Shown: positions 8,036 through 13,560 of the stretch, piece by piece
Numbering within the stretch: position 1 is the first letter of the stretch
Layout: each line of letters begins with the position of its first letter
Source: Alphaproteobacteria bacterium
GTDB taxonomy: Bacteria; Pseudomonadota; Alphaproteobacteria; RF32; CAG-239
Assembly: GCA_017546885.1 (NCBI GenBank)
Contig: JAFYRQ010000068.1
Coordinates: 1 to 13,560 of the forward strand
DNA length: 13,560 nucleotides
Reading direction: 5' to 3'
The notes under the pieces: model-generated
Told to the model about the DNA's origin: nothing
Seen by the model: the letters and a program-made list of their open reading frames with translations, nothing else
Databases searched by the model: none
Program-made: the position numbers and the translations under genes

Positions 8036-9253
8036 TTAGAACAAAGATTTATGTTTCATATCTTCAAAATAGCGATTAATCGCTTTAACCGTTGAAGTTG
8101 CAAGTTTTTTTCTGTAATTAGGCTGTTTTAACAAACGTTCTTCATTTTTGTTTGATAAATAGCCCATTTCCAATAAAACGGAAGGAACATCGGGAGCCTT
8201 TAATACCGCAAATCCGGCAAAACGATGAGTATCACTGATGGTTTTTACCGATTTTTTCATTTCACGCACAACCGCTGCCGCAAATTCTGACGAACGATTA
8301 CGAGTTTCACCTTGAGCAAGACTGATTAAAACCTCACTCACTTCTTTTGACTGATCCCCCATATCAAGCCCCAATATGATGTCAGCCTGATTTTCTCTCT
8401 CCGCCAAAGCTTCGGCTTCTTTATCCGAAGCCTTTTCCGACAAAGTATAAATAGATAATCCCGTAGCTTTTCGATTTTTTGCACTATCGGCATGGATAGA
8501 TATAAACAAATCAGCATTATGTTTACGAGCAATTTTAACCCTTTGACGTAAAGGAATAAACACATCGGTACTGCGAGTTAAATAAACCTTATACTTTTTC
8601 AAAGCATCTAACTGTCGTTTAAGCTCTTTAGCTGTTGCCAATGTTATATTTTTTTCATACACACCGGAATAGCCGATAGCCCCGGGGTCATGTCCTCCGT
8701 GACCTGCATCTATAACAATAATCTTTTTTTCTTCCTTTTTATTGACCACTTTGGGTGAAGATGCAGAATTTGATGAGGTTGTTATATTTTTACCATTGGA
8801 AAAAGCGAATTTATGCCCTACTTTTGAATTAAATTCATTATCATTTGAAACTTTAATATCAATAGCTAAGCGCCATTTGAAAGTTGATTGCGGAGCCAAC
8901 ATAAAAGCTTTTTTTATAATTACAGGCTTAAGCAAATCAAAAACTATTCGATTTTTTGCCCCATCAAGTTTACCGACACGAACATGTCCGACGATATTAT
9001 TACTGTCGCGAACCTTTTCCAACGATTTAGGAACGACGATATTATCCGTATCAATTACCAATCTTTTAGGACCGCTCAACAAAAAGACATTATAATCAAA
9101 TTCTGTTGAAGAATCAAATACAACTCTGACCGTATCACTGCCGTGTCCTATGCGCAAACCTGTAATTTCCCCCGAAAAGGCTTCGGGAGAATAGCAACAC
9201 AAAAGCACCAACCAAATGCTCAACACTCTCAATATTGAAACAATTTTTCTCAT
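8036..9253 (-). CDS. amiC: N-acetylmuramoyl-L-alanine amidase with AMIN domain
   Basis: Cleaves the amide bond between N-acetylmuramic acid and the stem peptide, splitting septal peptidoglycan. Counting from ATG 9253 (405 residues), a signal peptide (RKIVSILRVLSIWLVLLCC) ends near residue 27. An AMIN peptidoglycan-targeting domain (~28-135) follows, then a Ser/Asn/Lys-rich linker (~138-177) and the Amidase_3 zinc domain (~177-398). The expected zinc ligands and catalytic acid are present: His185 (DAGHGG), Glu200 (GVYEKN), His254 (ISIHAD) and Glu362 (LLEMGYLSN). The segment between His254 and Glu362 has the long helical insert (SEKASDKEAEALAEREN, then VLISLAQGE) that in AmiA/B/C autoinhibits the site until relieved by LytM factors such as EnvC or NlpD. 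GTG 9271 and ATG 9259 are other possible starts; ATG 9253 has GGA 5 bases upstream and gives a clean signal peptide. First gene of the leftward cluster. Confidence 0.95.
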   Translation of the reverse strand: MRKIVSILRVLSIWLVLLCCYSPEAFSGEITGLRIGHGSDTVRVVFDSSTEFDYNVFLLSGPKRLVIDTDNIVVPKSLEKVRDSNNIVGHVRVGKLDGAKNRIVFDLLKPVIIKKAFMLAPQSTFKWRLAIDIKVSNDNEFNSKVGHKFAFSNGKNITTSSNSASSPKVVNKKEEKKIIVIDAGHGGHDPGAIGYSGVYEKNITLATAKELKRQLDALKKYKVYLTRSTDVFIPLRQRVKIARKHNADLFISIHADSAKNRKATGLSIYTLSEKASDKEAEALAERENQADIILGLDMGDQSKEVSEVLISLAQGETRNRSSEFAAAVVREMKKSVKTISDTHRFAGFAVLKAPDVPSVLLEMGYLSNKNEERLLKQPNYRKKLATSTVKAINRYFEDMKHKSLF

Positions 9254-9281
9254 AATCATCCGACAATACACGTTTTGCCGT

Positions 9282-9313
9282 ATTATAATTATGACTTATT
9301 ACCAATCTGTTAA
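9282..9313 (-). promoter_or_regulatory. Possible amiC operon promoter
   Basis: Minus-strand TATAAT (9287-9282) is a perfect -10 box 28 bases before the amiC ATG. The nearest -35-like hexamer TTAACA (9313-9308) is 20 bp away, too far for a good sigma70 promoter, so the -10 may act with an activator or with a different -35. The location fits a short untranslated leader; strength is not supported. Confidence 0.3.
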
Positions 9314-9315
9314 AA

Positions 9316-9347
9316 ACAATATATGAAAAATAAAAAAAATATATTGT
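9316..9347. repeat. Perfect 9-bp AT-rich inverted repeat
   Basis: ACAATATAT (9316-9324) and ATATATTGT (9339-9347) are exact reverse complements around a 14-base purine-rich spacer (GAAAAATAAAAAAA). It lies just upstream of the amiC -10 region in the divergent intergenic region. It could be an operator, a curved AT tract or chance in AT-rich DNA. Confidence 0.45.
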
Positions 9348-9517
9348 AATTATTAGCGGCTTGATATATCTTGGCACTGTCAAATTTTATTTGGTTTGCA
9401 GTTGCGCATTATCACAAATGAGGAAAAATAAGACGCAATATGCCGATCTCCGCCGTTTTTCAAAGCGAAACTCGTGCATAAATTTGATAAAAAAAGGTTT
9501 AACCGGAAGATTTTTTA

Positions 9518-9567
9518 TTTTTTGAACAGACAAATTAAATAAGTAATAAACAAACTTGTTCAGAAAA
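9518..9567 (+). promoter_or_regulatory. Hairpin I upstream of rne
   Basis: TTTTTTGAACA (9518-9528) pairs with TGTTCAGAAAA (9557-9567) over 11 positions, including one G-T. The loop is 28 bases. Being palindromic, the DNA could also fold in a leftward transcript. It would be part of the rne leader only if transcription starts upstream of 9518. Confidence 0.35.
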
Positions 9568-9585
9568 AGAGAGTTTTTTTATATT
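9556..9585 (+). promoter_or_regulatory. Possible rne promoter
   Basis: TTGTTC (9556-9561), 18 bp, TATATT (9580-9585). The -10 matches 5/6; the -35 is weak (TTG only). A start near 9592 would place the strong hairpin at 9592-9620 at the very 5' end of the mRNA. Another weak option is TTGAAC (9522-9527) with TAATAA (9544-9549). Neither is convincing. Confidence 0.25.
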
Positions 9586-9591
9586 TCAAAC

Positions 9592-9620
9592 AACATACAC
9601 TCCAACTTTTGGTGTATGTT
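9592..9620 (+). promoter_or_regulatory. Hairpin II in the rne leader
   Basis: AACATACAC (9592-9600) and GTGTATGTT (9612-9620) form a perfect 9-bp stem with an 11-base loop. An alternative pairing of CCAA/TTGG inside the loop extends the stem with a bulge. No U-run follows on either strand, so a terminator is unlikely. A smaller GAGG/CCTC stem (9637-9640/9646-9649) lies just downstream. Confidence 0.5.
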
Positions 9621-9684
9621 TATATGCTAAAAAACAGAGGGGTTTCCTCATTCTTAATAAAAATCTCCCGATATGTTGTAATGT

Positions 9685-9703
9685 TTTCTGCCGTATGCAG
9701 AAA
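9685..9703 (+). promoter_or_regulatory. Hairpin III beside the rne ribosome binding site
   Basis: TTTCTGC (9685-9691) and GCAGAAA (9697-9703) form a perfect 7-bp stem with loop CGTAT. The stem ends 3 bases before the Shine-Dalgarno GGAG (9707-9710), which lies 10 bases before the rne ATG at 9721. That placement suits a stem that could influence ribosome access or be cut in an autoregulatory leader. Confidence 0.5.
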
Positions 9704-9720
9704 TATGGAGTTATTTATAT

Positions 9721-12252
9721 ATGACAAAAAGAATGTTAATTGACGACACCCAACCGGAAGAAACAAGAGTTGTTGTCGTAAACGGAAATAAAATCGAAGA
9801 CGTAGAATTTGAATCAAGTTTTCGCAAACAAATCAAAGGAAATGTTTATCTTGCAAAAGTTATGAGAATAGAACCGTCACTGCAAGCCGCATTTGTAGAT
9901 TATGGCGGTAATCGTCACGGTTTTTTGGCTTTCGGAGAAATTCACCCCGATTATTATCATGTTTCTGATGAAGTATTAGCCGAATACGAAAAAGAAGTTG
10001 ATACCATTATCGAAAACAAAAAACAATTTATAAGAGAACGTGAAGCAGAGAGAGCTCGTATAAGAGAAGAAAAAGCACTTAAAAGAGCTCAAAGATTGGA
10101 AGAAGAAGCTCGTCTTGCTGCCGAAATTGAAGCTGCTCGTTTGGCTGATGAACAAAACACCGAAAACGAACCGGCAGAAGAAAGTAATATTACAGAAGAA
10201 AATGCTCCGGTTGCAGAAAATATTGAAACAACTGTTGAAACAACAGAAGCTACTGCCGAAATTACAGAAACTCCTGCCGAAGCAAGTTCTGAAGCCATTA
10301 CGACAGAAGAAAAACCTCGTCGCAGACGCGGTCGCAAACCTCGTGCCGTAAAAGAAGCTGAAAAAACAGATATTGTTGAAAATACCGAAAACACAATTAT
10401 TGCAGAAAATGAAACAACTGCCGAAACGGCTGTTGAAACTGAAATTTCCGTAACTGTTGAAACTGAAGCCCAAACTGAAGAAGAAAAGAAACCGACCAGA
10501 GGTCGTCGCAGACGCGTTAAAACAATGGCCGAAGATACCGGAACCGAAGAAGAAAAAATCTCGGAAGAAGTATCAGCAGAATGTGAAGATAAAGAAGAAC
10601 CGGAAAATATAACTCCAAACTCTTCCAACGATGATGATATTGCCGTTGATGATGATGATGACGGCGAATATGACTATGAATCACAAAGAAAACTTATCTT
10701 AATGCGCAAACTGTTCCATAACAGCAAAATTCAAGATGTTATCAAAGAAGGTCAAATTTTGCTTGTTCAAGTTGTGAAAGAAGAAAGAGGTAACAAAGGT
10801 GCAGCCTTGACAACTTATTTATCTTTGGCAGGAAGATATTGCGTATTGATGCCTAATCGTATCAAAAGCGGTGGAGTTTCAAGAAAAATAACCAATGCAC
10901 AAGACAGAAAACGCCTAAAATCCATAATTAAAGAATTACCTATGTCTAAAGATATGTCTTTAATTGTTCGTACCGCAGGCGAAGAAAAAACTAAAGCAGA
11001 CATCACTCGAGACTATAATTATTTGATTAGAACATGGAATCAAATACGTCATGATTCACTCAAAAACCCTGCTCCGATTCTGGTTTATGAAGAAGCCAAT
11101 CTCATTAAACGTGCATTGCGTGATATGTTCACTAAAGAAATATCCGAAATCATTGTTGACGGAGATGCTGCATATAAAACTGCCCGCAACTTTATGCGCA
11201 TATTATCACCGCACAATATGAAAAAATTAAAGTCTTGTAAAGCAAATGATGTGCCTTTATTCCAACGTTTTCAGGTTGAAAGTCAGTTGGATAAGCTCCA
11301 TGACCCTAATGTTCCGTTGGAATCAGGCGGATATTTGGTAATCAATCCGACAGAAGCTCTCGTTTCCATTGACGTAAACTCCGGTAGAGCAACCAAAGAA
11401 AGTGATTTAGAAGAAACAGCTTTAAGAACAAACTTAGAAGCAGCCGATGAAATTGCCAAACAATTAAGAATGCGTAATTTAGCAGGTTTGATTGTAATTG
11501 ACTTTATCGATATGGACGATCCTAAAAACAATTTAGCTATTGAAAAACGTATGAAAGAAGCCATGAAAGGTGATCGTTCTCGCGTTCAAATCAGCAAAAT
11601 GAGTTGTTTCGGATTGCTAGAAATTTCAAGACAAAGAATGCACTCTTCATTTTTGGAAAGCAACTACCAGACTTGCCCGTTCTGTCATGGACGCGGTATA
11701 ATCAGAACCGTTGAATCCGGTGCAATGTCAATTTTGCGTATTATTGAAGAAGAAGGCACAAAGAACCGCTCATCAATGATGAATGTATTTGTTCCGACAG
11801 ATTATGCCGTTTATCTGTTGAATCAAAAAAGACAAGCATTATATGAAATTGAGCAACGTTACAAAATGGCAGTTATTATCAGTGCCGACAATTCAATTAA
11901 AAACATTAACGAATATCGTGTAGAACGTACAAAAGCCGTAAAAATAGAAGAACCGAGCAAACCTACTGCCGTTCAGCCCTATGAAGTAGAAGACGATTAC
12001 GACGAAACTGCAGATATTCAAAATGAGGAAAATGAAAGCGAAAACGATAATAATGAACGTCAATATCGTCGTCGTGAACGTAACGGAAGAAGATACCGTT
12101 TTGACAGAAGACGCGGTCGCCGTGAACGTAACAATGAAGAAAATTCGGAAGCGATTGCCGAAGTAAGAGAAGAAACTCCAAAGGCAGAAGAAACCGAAGA
12201 AAAAACCGAAAAAAGAAAGGTATCTTGGTGGAAAAAGCTGATAAACGGATAA
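9721..12252 (+). CDS. rne: Ribonuclease E/G family endoribonuclease (RNase E)
   Basis: Main single-strand RNA endonuclease for mRNA decay and RNA processing. The 843-residue product begins MTKRMLIDDTQPEE, colinear with E. coli RNase E. The S1 domain starts at ~39 (NVYLAKVMRIEPSLQAAFVDYG), is split by an insertion at about 81-335, and resumes at VIKEGQILLVQVVKEERGNKGAAL. The insertion is Glu/Ala/Thr-rich with two Arg patches (~199-208 and 260-267) and an Asp run at ~304-314. Catalytic Asp551 (SIDVNSGRA) and Asp594 (VIDFIDMDD) are 43 apart as in E. coli D303/D346, and the Zn-link CPFC (652-655) is 58 beyond the second Asp, also as in E. coli. The C-terminal tail is only ~100 residues, acidic then Arg-rich (783-803), ending WWKKLING. 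So the protein is catalytically complete but has a much shorter degradosome scaffold than E. coli. GGAG precedes the ATG by 10 bases. Divergent from amiC. Confidence 0.96.
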   Translation: MTKRMLIDDTQPEETRVVVVNGNKIEDVEFESSFRKQIKGNVYLAKVMRIEPSLQAAFVDYGGNRHGFLAFGEIHPDYYHVSDEVLAEYEKEVDTIIENKKQFIREREAERARIREEKALKRAQRLEEEARLAAEIEAARLADEQNTENEPAEESNITEENAPVAENIETTVETTEATAEITETPAEASSEAITTEEKPRRRRGRKPRAVKEAEKTDIVENTENTIIAENETTAETAVETEISVTVETEAQTEEEKKPTRGRRRRVKTMAEDTGTEEEKISEEVSAECEDKEEPENITPNSSNDDDIAVDDDDDGEYDYESQRKLILMRKLFHNSKIQDVIKEGQILLVQVVKEERGNKGAALTTYLSLAGRYCVLMPNRIKSGGVSRKITNAQDRKRLKSIIKELPMSKDMSLIVRTAGEEKTKADITRDYNYLIRTWNQIRHDSLKNPAPILVYEEANLIKRALRDMFTKEISEIIVDGDAAYKTARNFMRILSPHNMKKLKSCKANDVPLFQRFQVESQLDKLHDPNVPLESGGYLVINPTEALVSIDVNSGRATKESDLEETALRTNLEAADEIAKQLRMRNLAGLIVIDFIDMDDPKNNLAIEKRMKEAMKGDRSRVQISKMSCFGLLEISRQRMHSSFLESNYQTCPFCHGRGIIRTVESGAMSILRIIEEEGTKNRSSMMNVFVPTDYAVYLLNQKRQALYEIEQRYKMAVIISADNSIKNINEYRVERTKAVKIEEPSKPTAVQPYEVEDDYDETADIQNEENESENDNNERQYRRRERNGRRYRFDRRRGRRERNNEENSEAIAEVREETPKAEETEEKTEKRKVSWWKKLING

Positions 12253-13560
12253 ATATATTTGTCTTTTTATTTGCGATGTTGTCGACATTATTGTCGGCAA
12301 CATCTGCCCAAGCTATTGCCCTTATCTCTGACGAAGAAACCGAAGTGTTTTTACATCAAACGCTTCGCCCTGTTTTTAAGGCCTCGGGAACCGCATTTAA
12401 TCCCAGACGAATTTATATTGTTAATGATAAATCCTTAAATGCCTTTGTCGCTGACGGAAATAATATGTTCGTAACCGTCGGAACATTGATGACCGCAGAC
12501 AGCCAAAACGAAATAAGCGGTGTTTTGGCTCACGAAACCGGGCATATTGAAGGCGGACACCTTTTACGACATAAAATTCAGGCAAAAGAAGTACAAATGA
12601 TAAGCCTCGCATCTATGTTGTTAGGTAGCGCAGCCGGAATTGCAGCCGGCCGTGCCGATATAAGCATTGCCGCTATATTAGGTTCGCAAAGCACAGCCAT
12701 GCACGGAATGTTGACCTATCAGGTAAGCGAAGAAAGAAGTGCAGATGAAGCTGCGGTAAAATTGTTGAAAGCAATAAATCAATCTCCGGCCGGAATGTTG
12801 AATTTTATGAAAAAAATTCAAAAACAAAATACCATTCAGGGTATTGAAGAAACCAGCTATTTCAGAACACACCCGGTTACTACCGAACGTATTGCATTTT
12901 TAGAAAAAGCAACAGAAGAGTCAAATGCACCTAAAAAAGGACTGCAGGAAAAAGAATTTTCCCGAATAAAAGCTAAATTATATGCTTATATCGAAGAACC
13001 GAAAAATACATTTATAAAATATCCCGAAAGCGACAACAGCACACCTGCAAGATATGCTCAAGCAATCGCATATTTTAAGCAAATGAAAATGGATAAAGCT
13101 ATACAAAAAGTTGATAGCTTAATTGAAGATGAACCGAAAAATCCGTATTTTTATGAGCTAAAGGGACAAATGTTGTTAGAAACCGGAAAAATTGCCGATG
13201 CGGTAAAAATTTATAAAAAAGCTCTCACTTTACATCCCAACTCATCGCTATTTAAGCTAAATTTAGCTCAAGCAATGCTTGAAAATCATCCTACCGTTGA
13301 AGAGCAGCAACAAATTGTCGATTTATTAAATCAAGTCATTATTTACAATCCGGACAGTTATGCGTGGCTTTTACTGTCAAGAGCCTATGGTTTGCAACAC
13401 AATGTTGCCGGATATAATTATGCCGCCGCCGAATATAGTCTGCTGATGAGAGACATTCGTTTGGCAAAACAACAAGCCGAACAAGCATTAAAATCTAATC
13501 CTACAAAAGCGCTAAAGCTAAAAATAGATGACTTGAAATTAAGAATTAAAGACATCGAAA
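12228..13560 (+). CDS. M48-family zinc metalloprotease with TPR region (BepA-like), partial
   Basis: Periplasmic protease of the BepA/YfgC type, which in E. coli degrades or helps assemble stalled outer-membrane proteins; that role is inferred here. The frame starts at GTG 12228, seven bases after AAAGG, inside the rne coding region (25-base overlap with its end). A signal peptide (~1-29) ends in SAQA. The peptidase domain (~35-225) has the HExxH motif HETGH (102-106), third ligand Glu169 in EERSAD, and a THP motif at 214-216. In this family a His near this position is an autoregulatory switch. Residues ~270-440 contain TPR-like helices (RYAQAIAYFKQ, YELKGQMLLETGKIADAV, FKLNLAQAML). 444 codons are open to the right edge, so the stop lies outside. 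Typical family length suggests little is missing. The overlap implies coupling to rne translation. Confidence 0.93.
   Translation, partial: MEKADKRINIFVFLFAMLSTLLSATSAQAIALISDEETEVFLHQTLRPVFKASGTAFNPRRIYIVNDKSLNAFVADGNNMFVTVGTLMTADSQNEISGVLAHETGHIEGGHLLRHKIQAKEVQMISLASMLLGSAAGIAAGRADISIAAILGSQSTAMHGMLTYQVSEERSADEAAVKLLKAINQSPAGMLNFMKKIQKQNTIQGIEETSYFRTHPVTTERIAFLEKATEESNAPKKGLQEKEFSRIKAKLYAYIEEPKNTFIKYPESDNSTPARYAQAIAYFKQMKMDKAIQKVDSLIEDEPKNPYFYELKGQMLLETGKIADAVKIYKKALTLHPNSSLFKLNLAQAMLENHPTVEEQQQIVDLLNQVIIYNPDSYAWLLLSRAYGLQHNVAGYNYAAAEYSLLMRDIRLAKQQAEQALKSNPTKALKLKIDDLKLRIKDIE

Larger units (their letters stand above)
9254..9720. other. Divergent intergenic region between amiC and rne (467 bp)
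   Basis: No convincing gene on either strand. It holds the leftward start region for amiC, the rightward start region for rne, one AT-rich inverted repeat and three inverted repeats on the rne side. The rne-proximal 200 bp is the structured part. The middle (about 9390-9510) has no recognised element apart from a 35-codon plus-strand frame at 9418-9525 without a ribosome binding site. Confidence 0.8.

Noticed and set aside
8742..9109. Two overlapping plus-strand frames opposite amiC
   Set aside because: They are antisense to the AMIN domain, with no start signals; shadows of the real gene.
9378..9383. Minus-strand TTGACA as a -35 box for amiC
   Set aside because: The sequence 17 bp downstream is GCCGCT, not a -10 box; the closest AT-rich hexamer is about 22 bp away.
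9418..9525. 35-codon plus-strand ORF in the amiC-rne intergenic region
   Set aside because: No Shine-Dalgarno before its ATG, basic low-complexity product, and it ends in the hairpin I sequence; chance ORF more likely.
9976..10628. Long minus-strand frames rich in Phe/Cys/Ser opposite the RNase E insertion
   Set aside because: They are mirror images of the Glu/Ala/Thr codon run (GAA read backwards gives TTC). No ribosome binding site or family resemblance.
11893..12303. 136-codon minus-strand frame opposite the rne tail and protease start
   Set aside because: Phe/Ile/Thr-rich product of antisense GAA/AAT codons, and no promoter or ribosome binding site.
1..13560. Mobile element, CRISPR array, tRNA or rRNA
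   Set aside because: No transposase or integrase, no regularly spaced repeats and no tRNA-like or rRNA sequence recognised on either strand.

Overview
The window looks like a stretch of chromosome from an AT-rich alphaproteobacterium, probably host-associated. The protein-coding lines I counted by hand are mostly about 27-42% G+C. The evidence for the group is gene order and protein detail: RNase E with a large insertion inside its S1 domain, divergent from an amiC-mrcA-prfB run, is a familiar alphaproteobacterial arrangement. I cannot assign genus or order from this window alone.

Layout. On the left (1-424, minus strand) lies the start of an unrecognised membrane protein that runs off the window. 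It is about 46% G+C by hand count, clearly richer than its neighbours. Upstream of it is a textbook sigma70 promoter (TTGACA, 17 bp, TATAAT) and a leader of about 206 nt with small hairpins and a possible 30-codon ORF. From 677 to 9253 five minus-strand genes are packed head to tail, transcribed in the order amiC (amidase), mrcA (PBP1A), prfB (RF2), an AsmA/YhdP-like giant envelope protein, and a small HAD-like protein. prfB carries the classical programmed +1 frameshift, so its true start lies about 94 bp upstream of the long open frame. The AsmA-like gene begins on the base after the prfB stop, and the HAD gene overlaps the AsmA-like gene.

A 467-bp divergent intergenic region (9254-9720) separates this cluster from two plus-strand genes, rne and an M48 zinc metalloprotease with TPRs that overlaps the end of rne and runs off the right edge. 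Three hairpins, one directly before the ribosome binding site, make this region a good candidate for a structured, self-regulatory rne leader.

Functionally the window is mostly about the envelope: peptidoglycan synthesis (PBP1A), peptidoglycan splitting (AmiC), phospholipid or outer-membrane homeostasis (AsmA/YhdP-like) and outer-membrane protein quality control (BepA-like M48). A translation-termination factor and the main mRNA endonuclease, both genes typically under feedback control in bacteria, sit among them. I see no phage, insertion sequence, CRISPR array, tRNA or rRNA. The most unusual parts are the left-edge gene with its leader, the very large acidic/arginine-patch insertion in RNase E, and the HAD protein with His in place of the second motif-I Asp.
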